Origin: Actinomycetota bacterium
GTDB lineage: Bacteria; Bacillota; Desulfotomaculia; Desulfotomaculales; Desulfocucumaceae
NCBI GenBank assembly: GCA_023475565.1
Contig: JAMCVT010000049.1
Coordinates: forward strand, 1-41,403
DNA length: 41,403 nucleotides
Reading direction: 5' to 3'
Notes under the pieces: model-generated
What the model saw: only the letters and a program-made list of their open reading frames with translations
Database searches by the model: none
What the model was told of the DNA's origin: nothing
Program-made: the position numbers and the translations under genes
Part shown: positions 22,144-30,574 of the stretch, one piece after another
Position numbering within the stretch: the first letter of the stretch is position 1
Layout of the letters: each line of letters starts with the position of its first letter

Positions 22144-23034
22144 TTAAAGGCTGCCCACCTTCAGCCTGCTGTCCAGAATAGAAAGCATTTTCCTCTCCAC
22201 CTCCTTCCCGTATTCGGGATGGTTTAACCCCATCTGTATGTTGGCTGAGATAAAGCCTGCAATATTGCCCACATCAAACCTGGTGCCGTAGAATTTATAA
22301 GCATACATTTCATCCTTTTCGGCCAGCATCTTAAGGGCATCGGTAAGCTGGATCTCCCCGCCCGCCCCCGGCCCCACCAGGTCCAGGCAGTCGAATATTT
22401 CAGGCGCTATAATATACCTGCCCACTATGGCCAGGTTTGACGGCGCTCTGACCGGAGACGGCTTCTCCACCAGGTCGCCCACCACGAAAATATTGGAGGT
22501 TAGGCGGACCGGCTTTATTATCCCGTAGTTTTTTACTTCATCCCGGGCCACTTCCATTACAGCCACCATGGTGCCGGGGCGCCTCTGGTAGACATCCATC
22601 ATCTGTTTAAGGCACGGAATTTCAGCCTCTATAAGGTCATCGGGCAGCAGCACCGCAAAGGGCTCCCTCCCTACAAATTCCCTGGCGCAGCAAACCGCGT
22701 GACCCAGACCCTTCTGCTCCTGCTGCCTGGTAAAGTAGATGCTGGCAAACCCGGCCGGGAGCCGCACCTTTTCCAGCGCTCCCTCCTTGCCCTTTATATC
22801 AAGGAAAGTCTCCAGCTCGACATTTCTGTCAAAATGGTCCTCTATGCATCCCTTGTTCCTGCCGGTAATGATCAGTATATCGGTAATCCCGGCGGCTATT
22901 GCCTCCTCGACAGCATACTGGATGGCGGGCTTGTCGACAATAGTAAGCATCTCCTTGGGCACGGCCTTGGATGCCGGTAAACACCTGGTGCCCCACCCCC
23001 CGGCCGGAATCACTGCCTTACGAATTTTTACCAT
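22144..23034 (-). CDS. galU: UTP-glucose-1-phosphate uridylyltransferase
   Basis: This is a 296-residue nucleotidyltransferase. Motifs are AVIPAGGWGTRCLPASKAVP (nucleotide binding, with Cys where Thr/Phe is usual), KEMLTIVDKPAIQYAVEEAI, EQKGLGHAVCCAREF, LLPDDLI (metal-binding Asp), LVEKPSP and GEIQLTDALKML. It makes UDP-glucose from UTP and glucose-1-phosphate for envelope glycans. The ATG at 23034 has AAAGGAG 8 bases upstream; upstream frame extension crosses a hairpin array and is not coding. Confidence 0.93.
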   Translation of the reverse strand: MVKIRKAVIPAGGWGTRCLPASKAVPKEMLTIVDKPAIQYAVEEAIAAGITDILIITGRNKGCIEDHFDRNVELETFLDIKGKEGALEKVRLPAGFASIYFTRQQEQKGLGHAVCCAREFVGREPFAVLLPDDLIEAEIPCLKQMMDVYQRRPGTMVAVMEVARDEVKNYGIIKPVRLTSNIFVVGDLVEKPSPVRAPSNLAIVGRYIIAPEIFDCLDLVGPGAGGEIQLTDALKMLAEKDEMYAYKFYGTRFDVGNIAGFISANIQMGLNHPEYGKEVERKMLSILDSRLKVGSL

Positions 23035-23129
23035 TAATTTTGCTCCTTTCGGTAAGCTGTTTTTTAAGTCAGTCAATGCAATCCAATCATATCTATGCAG
23101 CAAAGTGATTAATATGTCATGGAATTTAA

Positions 23130-23228
23130 AAAAGGGGCTGCCGCCCCTATCTCTATCTGAAAAGGGGCTGCCGCCCCTCGGGACTATAGCGTCCCTCACC
23201 CTGCAATAAAGGGGGAACTCCCCCTTCT
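23130..23228 (-). repeat. Array of four hairpins, two identical (intergenic 23035-23338)
   Basis: AAAAGGGGCTGCCGCCCCT occurs at 23130-23148 and again at 23160-23178; each copy is a 6-bp GC hairpin with a TGCC loop. GGGAC-TATAGC-GTCCC (23180-23195) and AAGGGGG-AACT-CCCCCTT follow. No open frame makes sense across it. Spacing and number are too small for CRISPR. Function unknown; it may block read-through between the pfkB-like gene and galU. Confidence 0.55.
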
Positions 23229-23267
23229 TAACCCCCTGGGAAATTATCCACATGGCATATCCATATA

Positions 23268-23312
23268 AACAAAACCGCCCGCGCCTTCCGGGTATACGGA
23301 AGGTACGGGCGG
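23268..23312 (-). terminator. Rho-independent terminator of the PfkB-family gene
   Basis: On the minus strand, CCGCCCG(TA)CCTTCCG pairs with CGGAAGG(CG)CGGGCGG around a TATACC loop, followed by TTTTGTTT. It lies about 30 bases after the kinase stop. Confidence 0.85.
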
Positions 23313-23338
23313 CTGCAATTCAACATCTATAAGCATTA

Positions 23339-24322
23339 TCAGCCTGCAACCAGGTTAAGTCCACTCCCCCCGGCGGAGAGCATGTTCCTGAACAATTTCT
23401 CTTCCCTCAGCCTGAAAGGGAGGTCCAGACAATTGTTTTCCTCCACCTGTATGGTCCATGAAGCAATCTTTGTTCCGTACACCACAGCTTCTCCCAGAGG
23501 CCTGTTATTAACCAGGCCCATCACGGCGCCGGAAAAGAAGGCATCCCCCGCGCCGCTGGAATCTGCCAGGCTGGTGGGGAATGCGGGCTGGTAGCCGGTC
23601 TCGGCTGTTCTGGAATCATAAAAAACCGCCCCCCTCTCCCCCAGGGTAACCACCATTGAGGGAATACCGGCCCCGGAAACAAACCTGACCACTTCCCTTA
23701 GCAGATCCTTTTCATCCATTCCCCCCAGGCCGGTTCTGAAAATCTTCCCGGCCTCAATGTCATTGCAGATAAAGCAGTCAGTGTATGTAAGCAGATCGGG
23801 ATTTTTCAGTATAACCTCCAGATTGCCCGGGATCCCATATAGCTTTTTCCCGTATTCCCGCGCCATCCCTGCAACCCTGCGGGAGATCCGGCTGTTCAGG
23901 TCCAGTTCCAGCACAATGTGGCCGGCGGCCTCCATTATATCGTGGCCCTTTTCCTCTATTATTTTCTCCAGTATATCCAGGTCGGGCATCTGTGAGACCG
24001 ACCCGGCCAGGTTGCCGCTCTGGTCCAATATGGCCAGCCACATTCCCATTCCGCAGCAGTCGGAATATGCCAGGAATTCAAGGTCAACACGGGACTTTTT
24101 CAGCCTGGCCGCCACCTCGCCCCCCAGGGCGGACTTGTCCACGGAAGAAACAAAAAAGGTGGGCACATCCAGCAGGGCCAGGTTTTCAGCCACATTCCTC
24201 CCCACGCCCCCATGCACAAACTGTATATTACCAAGGTTGCGCCCCAATGGGCTGTACTCCTGCCTGGAAAAGCCCTTGCAGTCAATAAATGTGGTGCCGA
24301 TTACCGCTACTGTCGTATCCAT
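23339..24322 (-). CDS. PfkB-family carbohydrate/nucleoside kinase
   Basis: The 327-residue ribokinase-fold protein has N-terminal GTTFIDCKGF, HGGVGRNVAENLALLDV (substrate side) and the PfkB signature SLADSSGAGDAFFSGAVMG with catalytic Asp in the GAGD loop. It phosphorylates a sugar or nucleoside using ATP; the substrate cannot be told from sequence (pseudouridine kinases look similar). Stand-alone gene with its own terminator. Confidence 0.88.
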   Translation of the reverse strand: MDTTVAVIGTTFIDCKGFSRQEYSPLGRNLGNIQFVHGGVGRNVAENLALLDVPTFFVSSVDKSALGGEVAARLKKSRVDLEFLAYSDCCGMGMWLAILDQSGNLAGSVSQMPDLDILEKIIEEKGHDIMEAAGHIVLELDLNSRISRRVAGMAREYGKKLYGIPGNLEVILKNPDLLTYTDCFICNDIEAGKIFRTGLGGMDEKDLLREVVRFVSGAGIPSMVVTLGERGAVFYDSRTAETGYQPAFPTSLADSSGAGDAFFSGAVMGLVNNRPLGEAVVYGTKIASWTIQVEENNCLDLPFRLREEKLFRNMLSAGGSGLNLVAG

Positions 24323-24416
24323 AATCCCCTCCGGAATCTCACAGTTTTTTTGCCAAATATTTTTATCTTCTACTGACAGCCTTATATTCCTGCTGGATGT
24401 ATAATTTCTCCACCAG

Positions 24417-25073
24417 CTATAACCCTTCTATTATGCCTTTAACGTGAAACACGGTGCGGTTTTTGCCGAAGCCCAGCTTTCTGGCCCAATGGGTCTCGTA
24501 CCGCCTTAATTCTTCATTGGTGATTATTTCTTTTTCCCCCAGTAAAATGCCCTTTTCCCTGTATAGCAGCGTCATGGTGTTTTCAATGTATTCCAGGGAA
24601 AGCGCGGGCAGTTCCCTCCGGCCTATCTCGCCCTCCTCGTGCAGGTGGCTGTATGTAAAAAAAAGCTCCAGGGCGGCCCCGGGCCTGGCGGCCCCGGCAA
24701 TCCCGCCCAGTATCTCCCCGCTGCCCTTGACAATGCCCTCCAAAAGGCTTCCCCAGGGCAGTATTACATATATCTTATCAGCTAGGCCGCTCATTTCGGC
24801 CGGCAGGTCCTCGGCGCCGGCCGAAATATATACCGCATTTGAGGCCCCCCCTTTAGGCGGCTTTTTTACCGCCCTGGAGGAGTATTCCATCATGTTTTCA
24901 GCGGCTGCATCTATACCTATAAAGAGATTCCGGGGCTGTTCCCTGGCCATTTTGTAAACAAACCTTCCATCGCCGGTGCCCAGGTCAACAATAACCGAGC
25001 TATAGCCTGAGGCCAGTTCCCGCAGGTCCAGCCCGCCGTTTTCTATCTTTTTGCCCCTGACAATCCTCAGCAA
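24417..25073 (-). CDS. NpmA/KamB-like 16S rRNA (adenine-1408 N1) methyltransferase homolog
   Basis: The 218-residue class I SAM methyltransferase has VIVDLGTGDGRFVYKMARE (SAM site, residues 27-45), NLFIGIDAAAENM, KKPPKGGASNAVYISAGAED, KIYVILPWGSLLEGIV and THWARKLGFGKNRTVFHVKG. In NpmA, two tryptophans (W107, W197) clamp flipped-out A1408. Here W107 and W196 occupy those places, and length (219 in NpmA) agrees. These enzymes methylate the ribosomal A site and cause pan-aminoglycoside resistance. The TTG start at 25073 has GGGGGGAG 5 bases upstream, giving a start that matches NpmA. No mobile-element signature adjoins it. Confidence 0.8.
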   Translation of the reverse strand: MLRIVRGKKIENGGLDLRELASGYSSVIVDLGTGDGRFVYKMAREQPRNLFIGIDAAAENMMEYSSRAVKKPPKGGASNAVYISAGAEDLPAEMSGLADKIYVILPWGSLLEGIVKGSGEILGGIAGAARPGAALELFFTYSHLHEEGEIGRRELPALSLEYIENTMTLLYREKGILLGEKEIITNEELRRYETHWARKLGFGKNRTVFHVKGIIEGL

Positions 25074-25180
25074 AAGAGCTCCCCCCGCTTTTAAACCGTT
25101 ACCCCTGGAGGTAAAAACCTCCTGCAAAACAAAATTATAGCACAAAACAAAAGACCGGCAAAATAAAAAAGGGAGAAAGC

Positions 25181-25211
25181 AAAAAAGAGAGCTTTAGTAG
25201 CCCTCTTTTTT
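25181..25211 (-). terminator. Rho-independent terminator of hcp
   Basis: On the minus strand, AAAAAAGAG.GC and GC.CTCTTTTTT enclose a TACTAAA loop and run into TTTTTTGC, 16 bases after the hcp stop. Confidence 0.75.
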
Positions 25212-25227
25212 ACCCCGGTTATCAAAA

Positions 25228-26853
25228 TTAGCCCAGTATGGCGGCCATGTCCTCGTCTACAGTGGTGATGGGCTTGATGTCGAAGTTCTTCACCAGCACA
25301 TCCAGCACATTGGGTGTAATGAAGGCCGGCAGGCTGGGCCCCAGGCGGATGCCCTTGATGCCCAGGTGCAGCAGGGTCAGCAGTATGGCCACAGCCTTCT
25401 GCTCGTACCAGGAGAGCACCATGGACAGGGGCAGGTCGTTGACTCCGCACCCAAAGGCATTGGCCAGGGCCACCGCTATCTGGACTGCAGAGTAGGCGTC
25501 GTTGCACTGGCCGATATCCAGCAGCCTGGGAATCCCGCCTATATCACCAAGCTTCTTGTCAAAAAAGCGGAACTTGCCGCAGGCCAGGGTCAGCACCACT
25601 GTGTCCCGGGGAGTCTTCTCCACAAATTCGGTGTAGTAGTTGCGCCCGGGCTTGGCGCCGTCGCATCCCGCCACCAGGAAGAAGTGCTTGATAGCACCGC
25701 TCCTGACGCCCGCAATAACCTTGTCGGCCACGCCCAGCACTGCATTCCGGGCAAATCCCACCAGCACGCTTCCCCTGTCCTCATCCTCAGCAAATCCGGG
25801 CATGGCCAGGGCCTTTTCTATAACCGGGCCAAAATCACCGTTTTTGACGTGTTTGACGCCTGGCCAGCCCACCAGGCCGGTGGTGAAGATATTGTCCAGG
25901 TAGGCCTGGGGGTCCTGTATGCAGTTGGTGGTCATCAGTATTGCTCCGGGGAACTGGGGAAACTCCTTCTTCTGGTTCTGCCAGGCTGTGCCGTAGTGCC
26001 CGTAGAAGTGTTTGTATTTCTTAAGCTCCGGGTAGCCGTGGGTGGGCAGCATTTCACCGTGGGTGTACACATATATTCCTTTGCCCTCGGTCTGCTTCAA
26101 AAGATCCGCCAGGTCCTTGAGGTCATGGCCCGATACCAGTATGCACTTACCCTTTTTGTGTCCCAGGGGGACTTCTGTGGGCGCCGGGTGGCCGTAAGTT
26201 CCGGTATTCCCGGCATCCAGCAGTTCCATGGCCCGCAGGTTGGTTTCCCCGCATTTGAGCACCAGTCCAACCCAGTCATTCAGGGAAAGGCCTTTGTTGG
26301 TCAGCGCCGCCAGCCCGTCGTGAATGAAAGCGTACACGCTGTCGTCCTCCCGGCCCAGTATGCGGGCGTGGTCGGCATAGGCGCTTACCCCCTTGATACC
26401 GTAGAGCAGTATCTGCTGGAGGGACTGGATGTCAGGCGCGGCACCGTGGTCCAGCGCCAGGCCTATCTCCTCGCCCTGGCTTACCAGGCCCGCCAGGTCC
26501 GTGGCCGGCCTGAAGCCTGCCGAGGGGTCGGTAAAGCTTACATTTCCCCCTGCCCGGGCAACTTTTTCCTTAAGCCCGGCAGCCAGGTCCACGCAGCGGT
26601 TGATGAGCATCTGGAAGCGGGATGGGTCGAAGTTCACATTGGTAAGGGTGGAGAAAACAGCTTCCGCTGTAAAGGAGTTTATTTCAGGGTCAACCACACC
26701 CACCTTCCGGCCTTCACTGGCGTAAAGCGAAAGTCCCTTTACCGCATGCAGCAGCAGATCCTGCAGCGCGGCCACCTCCGGCTTTTTGCCGCACACTCCG
26801 GATACGGTGCACCCTGTTCCCTTGGCTGTTTGTTCACACTGGTTGCAGAACAT
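25228..26853 (-). CDS. hcp: Hydroxylamine reductase / hybrid-cluster protein
   Basis: The 541-residue protein starts MFCNQCEQTAKGTGC, with C3, C6, C15 and C21 for the [4Fe-4S] cluster (CxxC-x8-C-x5-C, class I). Later cluster ligands appear in VLKCGETNLRAMELLDAGN, LMTTNCIQDP-type (LMTTNCIQDPQAY), VAGCDGAKPGRNYYTEF and VLTLACGKFRF, and EQKAVAILLTLLHLGIK carries the late Glu/Lys. Hcp acts on hydroxylamine and NO in anaerobes. The ATG at 26853 has GGAGG 8 bases upstream, so the long upstream frame extension is not used. Divergent from the ACT/DUF711 pair, sharing a CRP/FNR-type site. Confidence 0.95.
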   Translation of the reverse strand: MFCNQCEQTAKGTGCTVSGVCGKKPEVAALQDLLLHAVKGLSLYASEGRKVGVVDPEINSFTAEAVFSTLTNVNFDPSRFQMLINRCVDLAAGLKEKVARAGGNVSFTDPSAGFRPATDLAGLVSQGEEIGLALDHGAAPDIQSLQQILLYGIKGVSAYADHARILGREDDSVYAFIHDGLAALTNKGLSLNDWVGLVLKCGETNLRAMELLDAGNTGTYGHPAPTEVPLGHKKGKCILVSGHDLKDLADLLKQTEGKGIYVYTHGEMLPTHGYPELKKYKHFYGHYGTAWQNQKKEFPQFPGAILMTTNCIQDPQAYLDNIFTTGLVGWPGVKHVKNGDFGPVIEKALAMPGFAEDEDRGSVLVGFARNAVLGVADKVIAGVRSGAIKHFFLVAGCDGAKPGRNYYTEFVEKTPRDTVVLTLACGKFRFFDKKLGDIGGIPRLLDIGQCNDAYSAVQIAVALANAFGCGVNDLPLSMVLSWYEQKAVAILLTLLHLGIKGIRLGPSLPAFITPNVLDVLVKNFDIKPITTVDEDMAAILG

Positions 26854-27026
26854 TTTGAAATCCTCCTTTAATTTATTATAATATTTGTTTGATTCCTGGA
26901 GTTTGCCTTGAATGAGCGCAGGCAGGCGGCTGCCTTTTTTATGTGCCCCCCGCACCGGCTTCCGTTTCTGATAAAAGATTATCACCCCCGGCCCCTCCGG
27001 CAGTATGACGAAGGCCATTGGTCCGG

Positions 27027-27042
27027 TGTGAGTTTAATCACA
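27027..27042 (+). promoter_or_regulatory. CRP/FNR-family operator between hcp and the ACT-domain gene
   Basis: TGTGA-N6-TCACA (GTTTAA spacer on the plus strand) is a perfect match to the CRP/FNR-family half-site arrangement. It lies 174 bases upstream of the hcp ATG and 118 bases upstream of the ACT gene. CRP/FNR-type HcpR regulators control hcp in many anaerobes. The rest of 26854-27159 holds promoter-like AT-rich stretches (TATAAT near the hcp RBS) but no gene. Confidence 0.55.
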
Positions 27043-27101
27043 TTACTGATTTTCATATTGTGGACTGCGGCAAATAAATTTGACCTCCGTACTACAGGAA
27101 G

Positions 27102-27131
27102 TTGCCGTCAAGCCCGTACCAAATATATAAT
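27102..27131 (+). promoter_or_regulatory. Promoter of the ACT/DUF711 operon
   Basis: TTGCCG (27102-27107) and a perfect TATAAT (27126-27131) are 18 bases apart; the ATG follows 29 bases later, behind AAGGAGG. The CRP/FNR-type site is centred about 68 bases upstream of the -35, possible for activation. Confidence 0.6.
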
Positions 27132-27159
27132 ACCAGTAGTATGCGTAAGGAGGTTTTTC

Positions 27160-27429
27160 ATGAGAGCGGTCATAACAGTAATAGGCAAGGACCGGGTGGG
27201 TATAATTGCCGGGGTCAGCACCATCCTGGCCGGCTGCAACGTTAACATCCTTGACCTGTCCCAGACAATCATGCAGGATGTATTCACCATGATCATGCTG
27301 GTGGACATTTCCCGGTCCTCAGTCAGCTTCGCCGGCCTGTCGGATAGTCTTGACGCCAAGGGCCGGGAGCTGGAGCTTTCGGTAAGGATACAGCATGAAG
27401 ACATTTTCAGCTCGATGCACCGGATATAG
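27160..27429 (+). CDS. ACT-domain protein (UPF0237 type)
   Basis: The 89-residue single ACT domain: RAVITVIGKDRVGIIAGVST, CNVNILDLSQTIMQDVFTM, and a tail of LELSVRIQHEDIFSSMHRI. The GKDRVGII turn and beta-alpha-beta pattern are clear. This family usually pairs with a DUF711 (UPF0210) gene, as here, and may sense an amino acid. AAGGAGG precedes the ATG by 8 bases. Confidence 0.9.
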   Translation: MRAVITVIGKDRVGIIAGVSTILAGCNVNILDLSQTIMQDVFTMIMLVDISRSSVSFAGLSDSLDAKGRELELSVRIQHEDIFSSMHRI

Positions 27430-27440
27430 GGGGATAAAAA

Positions 27441-28799
27441 ATGATAAGCCCTTTTGAGGTAATAGAAACCATCAAAATGATCCAGGAAGAAAAACTTGAT
27501 ATAAGGACCATTACCATGGGGATCTCCCTGCTGGACTGCTGTGACCCGGATGCCGGGGAAGCCTGCCGGAAGATATATGATAAAATTACCGGGCTGGCCT
27601 CGGATCTCGTCAGGGTGGGGGAGAATATAGAACGTGAGTATGGCATCCCCATAATCAATAAGAGAATATCGGTAACACCGATAGCCCTGGTGGCCGGAAG
27701 CTCCGGTGAAGAAAATTACGTTATGTTCGCCAGAGCCATGGAAAAGGCGGCCGACGAGGTGGGAGTCAATTTTATAGGCGGCTTTTCCGCCCTGGTGCAC
27801 AAGGGCTACACCACCGGTGACCGCAGGCTTATACATTCCATTCCCGAGGCCCTGTCCAGCACCAAAAAGGTATGCTCCTCGGTAAATGTGGCCACCACCA
27901 AGGCCGGAATTAATATGGACGCCGTAAGGGAAATGGGTCTGATTATAAAGGAGGCCGCCAGGCTCACCGCCGGCCAGGGAGGGCTGGCCTGCGCCAAGCT
28001 GGTGGTCTTCGCCAATGTTCCCGAGGACAACCCCTTTATGGCCGGGGCATTTCACGGCATAGGCGAGCCCGAGTGCGTGATCAACGTTGGGGTAAGCGGG
28101 CCCGGAGCAATAAAGTCGGCCCTGGAGGAAGTAAAGGGGGCTGATTTCGGCGTGGTAGCCGAAACAATAAAAAAGAAAGCCTTTAAAATAACCCGGATGG
28201 GCCAGCTGGTAGCCCAGGAGGCATCAAAGAGACTGGGGGTATCCTTCGGCATAGTGGATCTCTCCCTGGCCCCCACCCCCTCGGTGGGAGACAGCGTGGC
28301 CCACATACTGGAGGAAATGGGTGTGGAAAAATGCGGCGCCCACGGGACTACCGCAGCCCTGGCCCTCCTTAATGACGCTGTAAAAAAAGGGGGGACCATG
28401 GCCTCATCTTATGTGGGAGGACTGAGCGGCGCCTTTATCCCGGTAAGCGAGGACGCCGGGATGATAGACGCGGTAAGGTGCGGGGCCCTGTCCCTGGAAA
28501 AGCTGGAGGCCATGACCTGTGTGTGCTCGGTGGGGCTGGACATGATCGCGGTCCCGGGCGGCACGAGCTCCGACACCATTTCCGCCATCATTGCCGATGA
28601 GATAGCCATAGGGGTAATCAATAACAAGACAACGGCGGTAAGGATAATTCCCTCCCCCGGCAAAGAAGTGGGAGACATTGTGGAATTCGGCGGGCTTCTG
28701 GGATCGGGGCCGGTGATGAAAGTCAGCGGCTACGGCAGCGGGGAGTTTATTAAAAGAGGCGGACGCATTCCCGCTCCCATACACAGCCTGAGCAACTAA
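27441..28799 (+). CDS. DUF711/UPF0210 (PFL-family-related) protein
   Basis: The 452-residue cytosolic protein has the DUF711 pattern: [71 protein letters not shown] and [20 protein letters not shown]. The family is related in sequence to glycyl-radical-like folds but has no glycyl-radical motif here, and its role is unknown. It follows the ACT gene by 11 bases and ends at a strong terminator. Confidence 0.9.
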   Translation: MISPFEVIETIKMIQEEKLDIRTITMGISLLDCCDPDAGEACRKIYDKITGLASDLVRVGENIEREYGIPIINKRISVTPIALVAGSSGEENYVMFARAMEKAADEVGVNFIGGFSALVHKGYTTGDRRLIHSIPEALSSTKKVCSSVNVATTKAGINMDAVREMGLIIKEAARLTAGQGGLACAKLVVFANVPEDNPFMAGAFHGIGEPECVINVGVSGPGAIKSALEEVKGADFGVVAETIKKKAFKITRMGQLVAQEASKRLGVSFGIVDLSLAPTPSVGDSVAHILEEMGVEKCGAHGTTAALALLNDAVKKGGTMASSYVGGLSGAFIPVSEDAGMIDAVRCGALSLEKLEAMTCVCSVGLDMIAVPGGTSSDTISAIIADEIAIGVINNKTTAVRIIPSPGKEVGDIVEFGGLLGSGPVMKVSGYGSGEFIKRGGRIPAPIHSLSN

Positions 28800-28829
28800 A
28801 GCGGGAATACCTTTTCACCGCACAGATCG

Positions 28830-28857
28830 GGGTCCTCACAGGACCCTGTTTTTTTTT
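28830..28857 (+). terminator. Rho-independent terminator of the ACT/DUF711 operon
   Basis: GGGTCCT-CAC-AGGACCC is followed by TGTTTTTTTTT. It lies about 30 bases after the DUF711 stop. Confidence 0.88.
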
Positions 28858-29025
28858 GCCAAAAACAACAATTTAAACAAATAAAACAACAATATTAACA
28901 AATTGCCGGGAGAGGAAAATGTGATAAATTAGTAGTATACATATTTATTCATCTATGTGTTTTTATCGCTTGTGATTTAAAGGCTGTATACATTGTTCTG
29001 TAAATAATTAAGGAGGGAACTTAAA

Positions 29026-29526
29026 TTGAAAAAACTTATACTGGCGGTAGTCCTCAGCACAGTTCTGGCCCTGGCGGCAGGCTGCGGCGGGGCAAAGACT
29101 GTAAAGACAGATGAAGGCACAGTGAAGGTCAAGGATAACAAGGTTGAGGTAACCACTAACGACGGCAACAAATCCCAAATCACCGTAAACGATGCAGGGG
29201 GAGTATCACTTCCGGAAGGCTATCCGAAAGAAATAGTACCTATAATAGATGACGGCAAAATTGCACTGGCCACCAAAAACGAGGACGCTAACAAAAAACT
29301 GTCATTCTGGGTAACCGTAACTTCTAAAAAAGACCCCAAGGAGGTCTACAAGTTTTACCAGGAGGCCCTGAAAGATGCTACGGAGACCCAAAAGACCGAA
29401 GTTAACAACGATTATTTTATATCCGGTATAAAAGGAGACCGGAACTTTACTGTCAGCGTCTCTTCAGAGGAAAAAGACGGCGGCAAAAATACCGTGGTCC
29501 AGATAGTAGTCCTTCCCAGGGAATAA
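29026..29526 (+). CDS. Lipoprotein of unknown function
   Basis: The 166-residue protein has a lipoprotein signal and lipobox LAAGC (Cys near residue 20), then a basic/acidic low-complexity stretch (VKTDEGTVKVKDNKVEVTTN) and a compact domain (LPEGYPKEIVPIIDDGKIAL, VYKFYQEALKDATETQK). The second part is a pattern frequent in small clostridial lipoproteins. Anchored outside the membrane. The TTG start at 29026 has GGAGGG 7-8 bases upstream. No family function can be given. Confidence 0.75.
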   Translation: MKKLILAVVLSTVLALAAGCGGAKTVKTDEGTVKVKDNKVEVTTNDGNKSQITVNDAGGVSLPEGYPKEIVPIIDDGKIALATKNEDANKKLSFWVTVTSKKDPKEVYKFYQEALKDATETQKTEVNNDYFISGIKGDRNFTVSVSSEEKDGGKNTVVQIVVLPRE

Positions 29527-29563
29527 AAAGAAAACAATGTGCTGGTACCGCCGGCCGACAATG

Positions 29564-29597
29564 CACTGCACAGTGCCAGGCAGTCCCCCGTTTTTTT
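29564..29597 (+). terminator. Possible terminator of the lipoprotein gene
   Basis: ACTGC (29565-29569) and GCAGT (29580-29584) can pair around a 10-base loop, followed by CCCCCG and seven T residues. The alternative hairpin CACTG-CA-CAGTG is also possible. The stem is modest, so this is tentative. Confidence 0.4.
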
Positions 29598-29654
29598 GTA
29601 TCAAATCTTTTGGCGAACCGGATATTCCTGCCGGATCATAATCTTAAAAAACTA

Positions 29655-29684
29655 TTGACATAATTATAAACTATAAAATACAAT
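29655..29684 (+). promoter_or_regulatory. Promoter of the riboswitch-controlled GDT1-family gene
   Basis: A perfect TTGACA (29655-29660) and TACAAT (29679-29684) are 18 bases apart; the riboswitch starts roughly 25 bases downstream. Confidence 0.7.
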
Positions 29685-29707
29685 TATGAAGGATACTAAC
29701 TGAGAAG

Positions 29708-29800
29708 AACCTGTTAAAAGGGAGTAGCTGGCATTACAATGCAGGTGAAGTCAACATACTGGCCTACGGCCTGGCTTCACCGTTGGTAGTTTCACCAATT
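29708..29800 (+). ncRNA. yybP-ykoY manganese riboswitch
   Basis: The conserved core strings are present in order: AAAAGGGAGTAGC (29716-29728), GTCAACATACTGGCCTACGG (near 29749-29768) and GGCTTCACCGTTGG (near 29772-29787). They match the yybP-ykoY aptamer, which binds Mn2+ and switches on Mn exporters. A long terminator hairpin follows at 29803, so control is probably transcriptional, with Mn2+ preventing termination. The regulated gene is a GDT1-family exporter, a standard target. Confidence 0.9.
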
Positions 29801-29802
29801 AG

Positions 29803-29858
29803 CGAGACTTTTAACATAGCCATTAATATGGTTATGTTGAAGTCTCGTTTATTTTTAT
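29803..29858 (+). terminator. Riboswitch expression-platform terminator
   Basis: CGAGACTT pairs with AAGTCTCG, continued by TAACATA/TATGTT and CCAT/ATGG, giving a long near-perfect stem followed by TTTATTTTTATT. It lies between the aptamer and the RBS of the exporter gene. Confidence 0.88.
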
Positions 29859-29878
29859 TAAACACAGGAGGATTTTTA

Positions 29879-30550
29879 ATGCTTGTTTTTTTAGGTTCTG
29901 TGGTGATGGTGGTGCTGGCTGAAATGGGCGACAAGACGCAGCTGCTGGCCATGGCCATGGCCACCCGCTTTCCGGCGCGGTCTGTGCTGCTGGGGGTATT
30001 TGCCGCCACCGTGCTTAACCACGCCCTGGCGGTGGCAGCGGGAGGCTACCTGGGGACAAGCCTCAACCTGGAACTGATCCAAATGATTGCCTCAGGATCA
30101 TTTATTCTGTTCGGCCTGTGGACAATCCGCGGTGACAGCCTGGATGGGGAAGAAAACAGGAAAACCGCCTGGGGGCCGGTTATAACCGTGGCCATAGCAT
30201 TTTTCCTGGCGGAAATGGGGGACAAGACCCAGCTGGCCACCGTTGCCCTGGCCGCCAAGTACAGCTCACCGTTAGCAACCCTGGCGGGAACCACCACCGG
30301 AATGATGATAGCCGACGCCTTAGGCATATATATAGGCGTTGTGGCGGGCGGGAGAATTCCCGAGAAGGCCGTCAAATGGTTATCCGCCCTCATATTTATA
30401 ACCTTCGGCTACATCGGACTGTACTATTCGGTTCCCGGGGAATTTGTCACCATTCCGTACATTACCGGACTTATTGCCGCTACCGCCCTGGCAGCCTACC
30501 TGGCGGGCAGGGCCGGGAAAAAGGAAGAGGGCACGGAAGAGACCGGCTGA
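29879..30550 (+). CDS. TMEM165/GDT1 (UPF0016) family manganese exporter
   Basis: The 223-residue protein has six helices in two repeats, each carrying the cation-binding motif: LAEMGDKTQLLAMAMA (residues 14-29) and LAEMGDKTQLATVALA in the second half. Bacterial members (MneA-type) export Mn2+, which agrees with the yybP-ykoY riboswitch upstream. The start is ATG at 29879 with AGGAGG about 8 bases upstream. Confidence 0.92.
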   Translation: MLVFLGSVVMVVLAEMGDKTQLLAMAMATRFPARSVLLGVFAATVLNHALAVAAGGYLGTSLNLELIQMIASGSFILFGLWTIRGDSLDGEENRKTAWGPVITVAIAFFLAEMGDKTQLATVALAAKYSSPLATLAGTTTGMMIADALGIYIGVVAGGRIPEKAVKWLSALIFITFGYIGLYYSVPGEFVTIPYITGLIAATALAAYLAGRAGKKEEGTEETG

Positions 30551-30574
30551 TGGTTTTATAGTATATACCAATTT

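Noticed and set aside
23130-23178. CRISPR-like direct repeats
   Set aside because: Only two 19-base copies with one short spacer, each a terminator-like hairpin; no cas genes nearby.
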